Positions 56,037-64,000 of a stretch of 64,000 bases of DNA are shown in pieces. Under the pieces are notes generated by a model. The model was not told the origin of the DNA. It ran no database searches and saw only the letters and a list, made by a program, of their open reading frames with translations. This DNA comes from Comamonas testosteroni (GTDB taxonomy: Bacteria > Pseudomonadota > Gammaproteobacteria > Burkholderiales > Burkholderiaceae_C). The stretch spans positions 3,410,001 to 3,474,000 of the forward strand of contig CP044131.1 of NCBI GenBank assembly GCA_008727115.1, written 5' to 3'. Every line of letters starts with the position of its first letter. Positions within the stretch are counted from its first letter, which is position 1. Made by a program: the position numbers and the translations under genes.

Positions 56037-56453
56037 ATGAATCGCTGCACCACTTCTTCTCTGCGCCCCTCTCTCAGCCGCCGCCTTCTCGGCTCGGCCC
56101 TGCTGGCTGCGGCTGCCGGCGCCAGCCTGCCGACACTGGCCCAAGGCCAGCCGTCCAACGACACGCGCAACTTTCCGCCCTCGGCGATGTTTGGCGAGCT
56201 CACCGTCACCAACTTCCCGGAAGTGGCCATCAACGGCACGGCCATCCGCACCACGCCCGGCTTTCGCCTGTTCAGCCAGGAGCGCACGGTCGTCTTTGCG
56301 CACAACTACGCGGGCCAGAAGATGCTGGTCGGCTATGTGATCGAGCCGCAAACCCAGGGCCTGCACACGGCCTGGATTCTGACGCCCGCCGAGATCGAGA
56401 AGTACAAGCCGATTCAGCCGCGCACCCTGTTGCAGCGCGTCTTCGGCAGCTGA
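56037..56453 (+). CDS. Secreted protein of unknown function
   Basis: The protein is 138 residues with a signal peptide containing SRRLLGSALLAAAAGASLP, twin-arginine-like but without the full consensus. The mature part is short (about 100 residues), with a conserved-looking block of beta strands (FGELTVTNFPEVAINGTAI). I do not recognise a family. It lies alone between the channel gene and miaB. Confidence 0.75.
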   Translation: MNRCTTSSLRPSLSRRLLGSALLAAAAGASLPTLAQGQPSNDTRNFPPSAMFGELTVTNFPEVAINGTAIRTTPGFRLFSQERTVVFAHNYAGQKMLVGYVIEPQTQGLHTAWILTPAEIEKYKPIQPRTLLQRVFGS

Positions 56454-56465
56454 GTCAGCCCCGCT

Positions 56466-56560
56466 GACTGCTATTGATTTCAAAGCTGCTTGCGCACGTG
56501 GTGCAAGCACTTCAATGCCTTTTCTATTCCAAATCAAAGTCTGACAAGCGCTAGCCGCTA
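56466..56560. repeat. Dispersed hairpin repeat, copy B6
   Basis: AGCTGCTTGCGC at the left and AAGCGCTAGCCGCTATGAC at the right of an AT-rich spacer in the gap before miaB. Confidence 0.5.
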
Positions 56561-56630
56561 TGACTTTGCAATGAATTTGTACCTGGCTTGCTGCAAGCCA
56601 TACACCCCACACAAGATACAAGAGCGCCCC

Positions 56631-57959
56631 ATGAGCAAAAAAGTCTTCATCAAAACCTTTGGCTGCCAGATGAACGAGTACGACTCGGACAAGATGGCCG
56701 ACGTGCTGGGCGCCGCCCAGGGCTACGAGCCCACACAGGATGTGGAAGAAGCCGACCTGATCCTGTTCAACACCTGCTCGGTGCGTGAAAAGGCGCAGGA
56801 GAAAGTGTTCAGCGATCTGGGCCGCATCCGCCACCTCAAGGAAAAAGGCGTGCTGATTGGCGTGGGCGGCTGCGTGGCCAGCCAGGAAGGCGCCGAGATC
56901 ATCAAGCGCGCGCCGTTTGTGGACGTGGTCTTCGGCCCCCAGACCTTGCACCGTTTGCCTGAGCTGCTGAACCAGCGCGCGGCCAAGGCCAAACCCCAGG
57001 TCGATATTTCCTTCCCCGAAATCGAAAAGTTCGACCACCTGCCGCCCGCGCGCGTGGAAGGCGCTTCGGCCTTTGTCTCCATCATGGAAGGCTGCTCCAA
57101 GTACTGCAGCTACTGCGTCGTTCCCTACACGCGCGGTGAAGAAGTCAGCCGTCCGTTTGAAGATGTGCTGGTGGAAGTCGCCGGTCTGGCCGACCAGGGC
57201 GTCAAGGAAATCACGCTGCTGGGCCAGAACGTCAACGCCTACCTGGGCAAGATGGGCGATACCGCCGAGATGGCCGACTTCGCGCTGCTGCTGGAATATG
57301 TGGCCGAGATCCCCGGTATCGAGCGCATCCGCTACACCACCAGCCACCCCAACGAGTTCACGCCACGCCTGATCGAAGCCTATGCCAAGATCCCCAAGCT
57401 GGTCAGCCACCTGCACCTGCCCGTGCAGCACGGCAGCGACAAAATTCTGATGGCCATGAAGCGCGGCTACACGGCCATGGAATACAAGAGCACCATCCGC
57501 AAGCTGCGCGCCATCCGCCCCGATCTGGCCATGAGCAGCGACTTCATCGTGGGCTTTCCCGGCGAGACCGAGGAAGACTTCCAGAAGATGATGAAGCTCA
57601 TTGACGATGTGCGCTTTGACAACAGCTTCAGCTTCATCTTCAGCCCCCGTCCCGGCACGCCCGCGGCCAATCTGCACGACGACACGCCGCATGAAGTCAA
57701 GCTGCGCCGCCTGCAGGAGCTGCAGGCCGTCATCAACAACAACGTGCGCGAGATCAGCGAAGAGCGCGTGGGCACGGTGCAGCGCCTGCTGGTCGAAGGC
57801 GTGAGCAAGCGCGACGGCAGCGAGCTGATGGGCCGCACCTTCTGCAACCGCGTGGTCAACTTCCCCGGTAACGAGCGCCTGATCGGCCAGATGGTGGACG
57901 TGAAGATCACCGAAGCAAAGGCTTACACCCTGCGCGGCGAAGTTCTGGTCAAGGACTGA
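56631..57959 (+). CDS. miaB: tRNA-2-methylthio-N6-dimethylallyladenosine synthase
   Basis: This radical-SAM enzyme of 442 residues methylthiolates A37 of tRNAs. The N-terminal cluster cysteines are in [15 protein letters not shown] and GGCVASQ. The SAM-radical motif is CSKYCSYC near residue 154, and a TRAM domain ends the protein. The start [13 protein letters not shown] matches the family. A terminator follows. Confidence 0.97.
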   Translation: MSKKVFIKTFGCQMNEYDSDKMADVLGAAQGYEPTQDVEEADLILFNTCSVREKAQEKVFSDLGRIRHLKEKGVLIGVGGCVASQEGAEIIKRAPFVDVVFGPQTLHRLPELLNQRAAKAKPQVDISFPEIEKFDHLPPARVEGASAFVSIMEGCSKYCSYCVVPYTRGEEVSRPFEDVLVEVAGLADQGVKEITLLGQNVNAYLGKMGDTAEMADFALLLEYVAEIPGIERIRYTTSHPNEFTPRLIEAYAKIPKLVSHLHLPVQHGSDKILMAMKRGYTAMEYKSTIRKLRAIRPDLAMSSDFIVGFPGETEEDFQKMMKLIDDVRFDNSFSFIFSPRPGTPAANLHDDTPHEVKLRRLQELQAVINNNVREISEERVGTVQRLLVEGVSKRDGSELMGRTFCNRVVNFPGNERLIGQMVDVKITEAKAYTLRGEVLVKD

Positions 57960-57991
57960 GCACGCAGCCGTTCAAAATAGCGGCTCCTGTC

Positions 57992-58025
57992 AAGCCTGCC
58001 TGCAATGCTGCGGCAGGCTTTTTTG
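57992..58025 (+). terminator. Terminator downstream of miaB
   Basis: AAGCCTGCC (57992-58000) pairs with GGCAGGCTT (58012-58020), followed by a T-run. Confidence 0.88.
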
Positions 58026-58147
58026 TGCCCGAATGCGCAGAGCGTAACAAGAAGTGACTCCCCGTTGCTTGCCTGAAACTGCCCCAATCCCCCGCTAGGA
58101 TGGCAGTCTATTGGGGCCAAGCTGCCTCGGATTTTGATCTGGACACC

Positions 58148-60460
58148 ATGAACCAAACTGCTGCACTTCAGGGCGATGCCCTGTACGCCCTGCTCGACCA
58201 GGCCCACGAGCTGCTGAACAACTACGACGAAGACGACTCCACCCACATCAGTCGGGAAGAGCGCGTGGCGGCAGCCACCGAGCTGATGGGGCAGCAAAGC
58301 TTTGCACCGGCCAATGTGCTGGAGCTGGAGCGGGTCCATGACTTCTGGCTGTTTCTGGAGCAGCCCCAGGCCGCCAATGCCCTGCTGCAGCAACACAGGG
58401 ACGCCGCAGTATCCGGTACCGATGACCTAGGCGCAGAAGAGGCCGCGCTGCGCCTGAGCCTGAGCGATATCCAAAGCCGTATGGGCTTTGACCCGGAAGG
58501 CGCCCGCACCTTGCTGACCCCCACGGCCAACGCCATTGCGCAGTTGCCCGAAGAGGTGGATAGCGACAACTACTGGCACGGCTGGCACTGGATGGCCTCG
58601 CAACTGCAGGCCTGGGAAGCCGCAGCCATCGGCCTGCAACTGCAGCGCGAGCAAGAGCGCCACAATCCCGATCTGGCAGAAGATGCCGCCTATCTCGACG
58701 CCATCTTGCTGGCGCGCAAGGCAGAGCTGGCACACAAAGGCGGGAGCAGCAGCGAGGCCGCCAGCCTGGCGCAAAACGCCATCAACACCTTGCGTGATGC
58801 CGCCGCCGATCAGGTCGTGGACTTTGACCGCTGGATGACACTGGCAGACCATGTGCTGCCTCTGGCTCCGCAAAGCCTGCCCGCACTGCTCATGGCTTGC
58901 GAGCAGCAACTGAGCCGTCAGGAAGACCCGCCGCCATCCCAGGCCGTCAAGGCCCATCGCCAGGTCAGAATCGTGCGCCTGCAGGCGCAGGCCTGTGCAC
59001 AGGCCGGCCAGATCGAAGCGGCCCTGCAACTGGCACCCCAGGGGCACTTTGGCCTGACCGATGACCAGGGCTGCCCCTTCTCCGCCCAGTACCTTGAATG
59101 GCTGGTGCAGGCCGGCCGCCTTGATGAAGCTGCCGATCTGGCGCTGGAAAACACGCTGCACGCCCGCCCTGTTGTCGCCGTCACCGCCTACCATCTGGCC
59201 CGCCAGCGCATTGATACCGACCCGGCTCGCTCCATCACCTGGGCACTGATCCTGGCCATGGGCGGCATCGACGAAGACATGCGCCAGCTGCTGGCGCAAG
59301 AAGAGCAGGCCGCCCACCCGCCAGAGTTCTACATGAATATGGTGCGCGCCGCCCAGCCTCAGCACCCGGTGCTGGCGGCCATCGAAGGCATGAAGTGGGC
59401 CGAAAAGCGCAAGATGGAACTGGCCCTGCCGCTGCTGGAGCAGTCGGTAGGCCTGCACCCCGAGTTTGCCGACACCGACAAGCTGCCCGCCCTGTGGGCG
59501 GCCCGCTTTGCCGTACTGCCGCTGGAAGAAGCGCTGGCCCGCCCCTTCCCGCAGTCCCATGGCGGCCACTGGTGCTATGCAGCCGGCGTCGTCCTCGATG
59601 ACGAGGACGATCTGGCGCCGCTGATGGGTGGCAAGAAAAAAGTGCCCTCGCAAGAGGTGCGCAACCCGCTGGTGGTGCGCTACTACGAAGAAGGCCTGCG
59701 CCGCTTCGAGAACTTCTGGGCCACCGGTCAGGGCCGCTTCAAGGATGCCGACCTGCATGTGTACTCCATGCTCTGCAACAACCTGGCCATCAAGTACCGC
59801 TTCATGGGCCGCTACGACGAAGCGGCCGAGCTGCACCACAAGGGCTTGAACAGCAGCCCCTTTGCCGAGCATCAGGACGGTTTGCTGTGGTGCGCCATCG
59901 GCAAGGACGACGATGCCGAGACCGTCACGCAGGCCGAGCGCCTGTGGCACTTTTCGCAAGAGTACGGCTATGGCCGCCATGAGCCGACCACCTACTTCTC
60001 CACCGTCGCGCTGTCGCTGTACAAGCTCGATCGTGACGACGAGATCAGCATCTGGATGGAGCGTCTGGATCAGTGGTTCAACGACCTCGATGAAGACGAG
60101 CAGCCCGACAACCGCCGCAACTACCTGGCGTCCCTGATGTCCATGCTGGACTTTTTCTCCAGCACCCGACCCGAGCTGGTACTGCCGCGCCTGCGTGCAC
60201 ACCAAGAGGAAGTCATCGCCTTGCGCGACTGCTACCCGCTGCGCCGCCTGGCCTGTGCGCTGGAGGCCTATCCCGAGCACCTTGAAGAATCGCTGGCCCT
60301 GCACCAGCAGGCCAGCAGCTACCTGGACAAGGACGACGACGAAGACGAGCGACGCATGACCGCCCAGGGCATAGAGCGCGCCGAGCGCAAGCTTGCCGAG
60401 CGCGACGCCCAGAGCAGCGCCTCTGCAACGGGTCGCAAGCCATGGTGGAAGTTCTGGTGA
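58148..60460 (+). CDS. Large helical-repeat (TPR-like) protein of unknown function
   Basis: The protein is 770 residues from MNQTAALQG, cytoplasmic (no signal or membrane segment). The sequence is almost entirely alpha-helical, Ala/Leu/Gln/Glu-rich, with degenerate tetratricopeptide-like pairs (for example RYDEAAELHHKGLNSSPFAE near residue 570). It ends in a charged tail (KPWWKFW). I cannot name a family. It overlaps the next gene by 19 bp (or by 4 bp if that gene starts at a GTG). The three-gene set may be a functional unit. Confidence 0.75.
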   Translation: MNQTAALQGDALYALLDQAHELLNNYDEDDSTHISREERVAAATELMGQQSFAPANVLELERVHDFWLFLEQPQAANALLQQHRDAAVSGTDDLGAEEAALRLSLSDIQSRMGFDPEGARTLLTPTANAIAQLPEEVDSDNYWHGWHWMASQLQAWEAAAIGLQLQREQERHNPDLAEDAAYLDAILLARKAELAHKGGSSSEAASLAQNAINTLRDAAADQVVDFDRWMTLADHVLPLAPQSLPALLMACEQQLSRQEDPPPSQAVKAHRQVRIVRLQAQACAQAGQIEAALQLAPQGHFGLTDDQGCPFSAQYLEWLVQAGRLDEAADLALENTLHARPVVAVTAYHLARQRIDTDPARSITWALILAMGGIDEDMRQLLAQEEQAAHPPEFYMNMVRAAQPQHPVLAAIEGMKWAEKRKMELALPLLEQSVGLHPEFADTDKLPALWAARFAVLPLEEALARPFPQSHGGHWCYAAGVVLDDEDDLAPLMGGKKKVPSQEVRNPLVVRYYEEGLRRFENFWATGQGRFKDADLHVYSMLCNNLAIKYRFMGRYDEAAELHHKGLNSSPFAEHQDGLLWCAIGKDDDAETVTQAERLWHFSQEYGYGRHEPTTYFSTVALSLYKLDRDDEISIWMERLDQWFNDLDEDEQPDNRRNYLASLMSMLDFFSSTRPELVLPRLRAHQEEVIALRDCYPLRRLACALEAYPEHLEESLALHQQASSYLDKDDDEDERRMTAQGIERAERKLAERDAQSSASATGRKPWWKFW

Positions 60461-61644
60461 ATCAGACCATCGACAAAGCCCAGGCTGCCACCACCTACAA
60501 GGCTCGTGACGTTGTCAACGCACCGGCGATCAAGCAGCGCATCAAGGAGCGCAGCGCAGCGCGCGAAGACGCCCCCGATGTCGCCGCCTGGCTGGGCAAC
60601 CATTTCTATCGCCATGTAGTGGGCAACCTGCAGGCCGACGAGCCTGCGGTACAGCGCATTGCCGATGCCCAGCAATTGCAGGAGCTGCTGGGCCGCCAGG
60701 AGCCACCTGCCTGGGCACTGGAGCGACTGGCCCGCCAGCGCGCCGGGTTTGAGCTGCCCGACCTCTGGTGGGTGCAACCCGACAGCGCTGCCCTGCTGGC
60801 GCTGGAGACGCGACTGGTGGAGTTTCTCTCCACCCGCAAGGGCACCTCGCTGGAAGGCAAGCTGCAGCGTGTGAATGCCCCGCAGGCACTGGCACGCTGG
60901 ACTCTGGAGCACCTGGCCTTCGAGAAAAAGCAAAGCAGCGGCCGCGTGGAGCACAGCAAGGAAGCCGTGCACGGACTGCTGCGCGGCCAACACGGCACCT
61001 TTGTGGAGTTTGACGGCAAGAGTTCGCAAATGCGCCAGGAAATGGCCTATGAGAGCCAGATGATGGGCCACTGCGTGGGGCAGTTTGCCAATCGCAAATC
61101 CTTCAGCGGCGGTTATGGCGAGCATTACGCAGAAGGCCTGGAAGCGGGCCGCATGCGCCTGTTCAGCTACCGCACGGGCACGGCCCAGCCACGCATCACC
61201 GTCAACGCCTATGTGCAAAAAGACGGCGCTTTGCAGATAGAACAGATCAAGGGCAAGCAAAACCGCCCCCCCATTGCACGCTATGCGTCCGATGTGGTGG
61301 CCTTGCTCAACCACCTGCCGCTCAACGACGAAGTCCCCGACGACGCCATTGCCATGGGCATTGTGCGCCGCCCTGCCGATGTGCTGCAGGCCCATCCCGG
61401 TCTCGCTCCCTGGTGCTCGGTGCAAGAGCTTCAAAGCGATGCCGAGCAGCTGTGGCTGATGCAGCAGCACCCGAGCCTGCTGGCCCAGCTGGAGCTGAAG
61501 TCGCCGCTGATGCAATGGATGGCAGCCGCCCGCAAGGAGTCGCTGGACAGTGAAGTGATCGAGCGCATGCCCAAGTCCAGCGCCCTCGAGAAAACCTTGC
61601 AGCTGGCCCGCAAGCGGCCCGCCCGCACCAGGAGCAGGATATGA
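60442..61644 (+). CDS. PcfJ-like domain protein
   Basis: The protein is 400 residues. The central region contains MGHCVGQF near residue 208, followed by LFSYRTGTAQPRITVNAYV and QIKGKQNRPP, features I recognise from the PcfJ-like family (named after a gene of a conjugative plasmid). The biochemical activity of the family is not established. A GTG at 60457 is an alternative start that would overlap the preceding stop by 4 bp. Both junctions in the operon overlap. Confidence 0.72.
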   Translation: MVEVLVNQTIDKAQAATTYKARDVVNAPAIKQRIKERSAAREDAPDVAAWLGNHFYRHVVGNLQADEPAVQRIADAQQLQELLGRQEPPAWALERLARQRAGFELPDLWWVQPDSAALLALETRLVEFLSTRKGTSLEGKLQRVNAPQALARWTLEHLAFEKKQSSGRVEHSKEAVHGLLRGQHGTFVEFDGKSSQMRQEMAYESQMMGHCVGQFANRKSFSGGYGEHYAEGLEAGRMRLFSYRTGTAQPRITVNAYVQKDGALQIEQIKGKQNRPPIARYASDVVALLNHLPLNDEVPDDAIAMGIVRRPADVLQAHPGLAPWCSVQELQSDAEQLWLMQQHPSLLAQLELKSPLMQWMAAARKESLDSEVIERMPKSSALEKTLQLARKRPARTRSRI

Positions 61645-62402
61645 GCAGCTGGTTGATGCTGATCCTCGTGCTCACGCTGATCTGGAATGGCTGGACCAAG
61701 CTGGCCATAGCGATGGTGCTGCTCTTCTGGATTGTGCGCAGCAGCCTCAAGCGCATCAACGCCGCCAAAGCCCGTGGCGACATGGTCAGCTACCAGGCCG
61801 GCAGCCCAGAGCACAACTGGGCCCTGGCCCTGGCCCACCCCATGGCCTATCACGCCATGCAGGGCGGCTTTGCCAGCGATCTCGATGGTGCCTCCGATGC
61901 GCTGGCCAAACAGCTGCGCCCCATGATCCTGCACCACCTGGGCCTGCGCACCGACCTCGGCGACGAGCAGGTGCGCCAGCAATTGCCGGACGCCCTGCGC
62001 CAGCGCTGGTTCATGCTCGACCTGCAACGCCTGCAGCGCAGCGACGATCCGCGTGCCGCCATGGCCTTTGCCTGTGCCCGCGTGACATTCTTTGTGCGCT
62101 GCGCCCGCCTGCTGGACTGGATTGATGAAGAAGCGCAGTGGCAGGTGCTGATGCTCAACGCCCAGCGTGCCCAGCAATGCTTTGACAGCTGGCTGGCCTT
62201 TGGCCAGGCCTATGCCCAGGGCCGCGCGCAATGGACCGCCACCGGGCGCAGTGATGTGCTGGGCATCAGCTTCACCGCCGAGGAAGTCGCGCAATGGGTG
62301 ACCGAAGAGCAGCACCCCTGGCATGCGATGGACTGGAATCTGCCACTGGATGCGCCAAAGGCCGCATCTTCCAATTCGGCAGCAAAAATGGCTGCAGCCT
62401 AA
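61641..62402 (+). CDS. DUF1266-like protein with N-terminal membrane anchor
   Basis: The protein is 253 residues. The first ~35 residues are hydrophobic (MLILVLTLIWNGWTKLAIAMVLLFWIV), anchoring it in the membrane. The rest is helical, with the block FDSWLAFGQAYAQGRAQW similar to the DUF1266 family (E. coli YbeR/YbeU type). The function is unknown. It starts within the stop of the PcfJ-like gene (ATGA). A terminator follows. Confidence 0.7.
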   Translation: MSSWLMLILVLTLIWNGWTKLAIAMVLLFWIVRSSLKRINAAKARGDMVSYQAGSPEHNWALALAHPMAYHAMQGGFASDLDGASDALAKQLRPMILHHLGLRTDLGDEQVRQQLPDALRQRWFMLDLQRLQRSDDPRAAMAFACARVTFFVRCARLLDWIDEEAQWQVLMLNAQRAQQCFDSWLAFGQAYAQGRAQWTATGRSDVLGISFTAEEVAQWVTEEQHPWHAMDWNLPLDAPKAASSNSAAKMAAA

Positions 62403-62431
62403 GCGCATAAAGCGCTTGCCGCTATCAAAAC

Positions 62432-62460
62432 AAAGGGACTGCCTAGCAGTCCCTTTTTTA
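62432..62460 (+). terminator. Terminator after the DUF1266-like gene
   Basis: AGGGACTGC pairs with GCAGTCCCT, followed by a T-run. A partial dispersed hairpin core (AAAGCGCTTGCCGCTATCAAA, copy B7) lies just upstream at 62409-62429. Confidence 0.88.
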
Positions 62461-62475
62461 TCGACTCCATGCCGT

Positions 62476-63042
62476 TCAGGCAAAAATGCTGCGAGCCTCG
62501 GTGAAGCGCTTGGCAAAGTACACGTTGTCCATGCGCACGCGCTGTACGGTGCCGCCGCTGGACGGTGCATGCACAAACTGCCCGTTGCCCACAAAAATGC
62601 CCATGTGCGAATAGCGCCCGCCCAGCGTGTTGAAAAACACAAAATCGCCACGCGTCAGATCTCGTCTGCCCACTGGATTGCTGGCCTTGGCCCATTGCGC
62701 CGTGGTGCGTGGCAAGCGCTGCTCGGTAATGCCGCCCACCGCCCACTGAATCAGGCCGCTGCAGTCAAAGCCACCTTCGGGGGAATTGCCGCCATAGGTG
62801 TAAGGCGTGTTGACCACCAGCATGGTGCGCGCCAGCAGGGACTCGCGCAACTCGCCATCCAGGCTCAGCGCACTCGCGGAACTGGCCCCGGTGCCGCTTT
62901 GCGCAGCAGGTTTGGGTTTGTGCCGGGTGGTGGAACAACCGGCCAGCACCGCCATCAGAGAGCCCGCCAGCAACAGCGCGCCGCGGCGCTCCAGATCAAG
63001 AGGCCGACTTGCCTCGACCAAAGTCCTGTCTTCTCGCTTCAT
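62476..63042 (-). CDS. NlpC/P60 family lipoprotein (probable cell-wall hydrolase)
   Basis: The protein is 188 residues. The lipobox VLAGC gives a lipidated Cys36. The NlpC/P60 domain has Cys94 (FDCSGL), His146 (YSHMGIF) and His158 (QFVHAPS) as the catalytic set. It likely cleaves peptidoglycan stem peptides (gamma-D-Glu-meso-DAP bond in the family). The start at 63042 is the Met nearest to the lipoprotein leader. Confidence 0.92.
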   Translation of the reverse strand: MKREDRTLVEASRPLDLERRGALLLAGSLMAVLAGCSTTRHKPKPAAQSGTGASSASALSLDGELRESLLARTMLVVNTPYTYGGNSPEGGFDCSGLIQWAVGGITEQRLPRTTAQWAKASNPVGRRDLTRGDFVFFNTLGGRYSHMGIFVGNGQFVHAPSSGGTVQRVRMDNVYFAKRFTEARSIFA

Positions 63043-63111
63043 GAGGCAGCATGTTCTCAGAAAGCCCGTGGCGCATCTACCTTCAGCCCTGCCCTTCTGC
63101 GCTTTCTTACA

Positions 63112-63203
63112 AAAAAGTGAGCTGCTTGCGCTCATGAAACCTTGGTTTTAGATGCATTTCGCATCCAAATCCATCAGTAACAAGCCCAAGCAGCTCACTT
63201 TTT
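63112..63203. repeat. Dispersed hairpin repeat, copy B8
   Basis: Arms AAAAAGTGAGCTGCTTG (63112-63128) and CAAGCAGCTCACTTTTT (63187-63203) match perfectly. A nested GATGC/GCATC stem lies inside. It is the longest copy of the family and could end transcripts from either side. Confidence 0.75.
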
Positions 63204-63217
63204 AGAACCAGACAATC

Positions 63218-63315
63218 TCAAATCAAGCACGCTCCAACCCAGGGGCAGCAAGCAAGCGCCGCCGCGCAGCGAGGCTGCCGTCCCCCTGGGGGAAGCCGCA
63301 AAGCGGCTCAGGGGA
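63218..63315 (-). repeat. GC-rich 3'-end repeat, copy A5 (extended form)
   Basis: It follows the ffh stop by a few bases and matches copy A3 through the outer segment (AATCTCAAATCAAGCACGC...GCAAGCAAGCGCCGCC). Confidence 0.78.
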
Positions 63316-63323
63316 GATCGATA

Positions 63324-64000
63324 TCAGAACGGGAGCTTTGGCATCCCACCACCACCCATCATCCCCTTCATGGCTTTCATGCCGCCCATCTTCTTCATCA
63401 TCTTCATCAGACCGCCGCCCTTGAACTTCTTCATCATGGTCTGCATCTGCTCAAACTCCTTGAGCAGGCGGTTGACTTCCTGCACCTGCACGCCTGCGCC
63501 GTCGGCAATGCGCTTTTTGCGCGTGGCCTTGATGAGGGCGGGGTGCTTGCGCTCCTTGAGCGTCATGGAGCAGATGATGCCTTCCTTGCGCTTGATCTCA
63601 CGCTCGGCCTTGTCCATGTCGACCTGACCGGCCTTGCCGGCCAGCTCGGCGGGCAGCTTGTCCATCAGGGTCGAAAGACCGCCCATCTGCTTCATCTGCT
63701 GCAGCTGCGCCAGAAAGTCGTTCAGATCAAAGCCGTCGCCGCTTTTGAGCTTCTCGGCCATCTTCTGCGCGGCTTCCATGTCCACGCCCTTGGTGACCTG
63801 CTCGACCAAGGCCACGATGTCGCCCATGCCCAGCACGCGCTGTGCGTGGCGGTCGGCGTCAAAGACTTCCAGACCGTCGAGCTTTTCGGAGACACCGGCA
63901 AACTTGATGGGCGCGCCCGTGATCTGGCGCACCGACAGCGCCGCACCGCCGCGCGAGTCACCGTCCAGCTTGGTCAGCACAATGCCGGTCAGCGGCAGCG
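63324..64000 (-). CDS. ffh: Signal recognition particle protein Ffh, C-terminal part
   Basis: The gene continues past the right edge. The visible part has the end of the GTPase domain (TKLDGDSRGGAALSV, the G5-region ITGAPIKFAG) and the methionine-rich M domain that binds SRP RNA and signal sequences (KMMKKMGGMKAMKGMMGGGG). It targets membrane proteins to FtsY and the translocon. The C-terminal end is standard. Confidence 0.97.
   Translation of the reverse strand, partial: LPLTGIVLTKLDGDSRGGAALSVRQITGAPIKFAGVSEKLDGLEVFDADRHAQRVLGMGDIVALVEQVTKGVDMEAAQKMAEKLKSGDGFDLNDFLAQLQQMKQMGGLSTLMDKLPAELAGKAGQVDMDKAEREIKRKEGIICSMTLKERKHPALIKATRKKRIADGAGVQVQEVNRLLKEFEQMQTMMKKFKGGGLMKMMKKMGGMKAMKGMMGGGGMPKLPF

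Noticed and set aside
55860..57692. A 610-codon antisense frame over miaB
   Set aside because: miaB is certain from its motifs; the antisense frame has no recognisable features and the composition of a third-position shadow.
58427..60304. A 625-codon antisense frame over the helical-repeat gene
   Set aside because: The plus-strand frame is coupled to two further genes and has a plausible protein composition; the antisense frame has neither.

Overview
The window reads as a chromosomal segment of a high-GC betaproteobacterium of the Comamonadaceae, most likely Comamonas or a close relative. The support is the tight yqgE-ruvX-pyrR-pyrB-pseudo-pyrC cluster, a pilGHIJ-chpA cluster beside rubredoxin, thiD and hemL, a dusB-fis pair, two tripartite-tricarboxylate (Bug) receptors, and two families of dispersed intergenic repeats. 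This is inference from gene content; no database was searched.

Layout. 0-4.5 kb: pyrimidine genes on the minus strand and a divergent photolyase. 4.6-15.3 kb: type IV pilus chemosensory system (chpA, pilJ, pilI, pilH, pilG) plus rubredoxin. 15.3-24.7 kb: thiD-hemL, tag, an amino-acid permease, a PAP2 phosphatase, a membrane cytochrome c, purH, fis and dusB. 24.8-31.4 kb: a VanX-like lipoprotein, a YqaA-type membrane protein, an unknown secreted protein, a Bug receptor, nadC with an NrtR/NadQ-like regulator, and ychF. 31.3-36.4 kb: a compact integrated element of about 5.13 kb inserted in the 5' end of ychF. 36.8-44.3 kb: MOSC protein, UbiH-like monooxygenase, dsbC, M61 peptidase, enoyl-CoA hydratase and an ABC binding protein. 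44.5-44.8 kb: two tRNA-Met genes. 45-50 kb: an aromatic-acid transporter, a LysR regulator, benzoylformate decarboxylase and a Bug receptor. 50.1-56 kb: modE, modABC, fdhD and a potassium-type channel. 56-64 kb: miaB, a three-gene operon of unknown function (helical-repeat protein, PcfJ-like, DUF1266-like), an NlpC/P60 lipoprotein, and the C-terminal part of ffh.

How genes work together. PilG, PilH, PilI, PilJ and ChpA form one phosphorelay controlling twitching motility. ModE represses modABC, and FdhD next door supports molybdenum-dependent formate dehydrogenase. The decarboxylase, transporter, receptor and LysR genes look like an uptake-and-catabolism module for benzoylformate or a similar 2-oxo acid.

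The most notable feature is the ychF island. It carries a tyrosine integrase, a zinc-finger/GIY-YIG protein, a serine recombinase, a DUF5710 protein and a possible replication initiator. It supplies its own ychF promoter and first 33 codons. The host's displaced 5' fragment survives at the far end and differs by ten changes in 101 bp, all synonymous. A second notable signal is a GC-rich repeat that always sits just after a stop codon in the same orientation relative to the gene.
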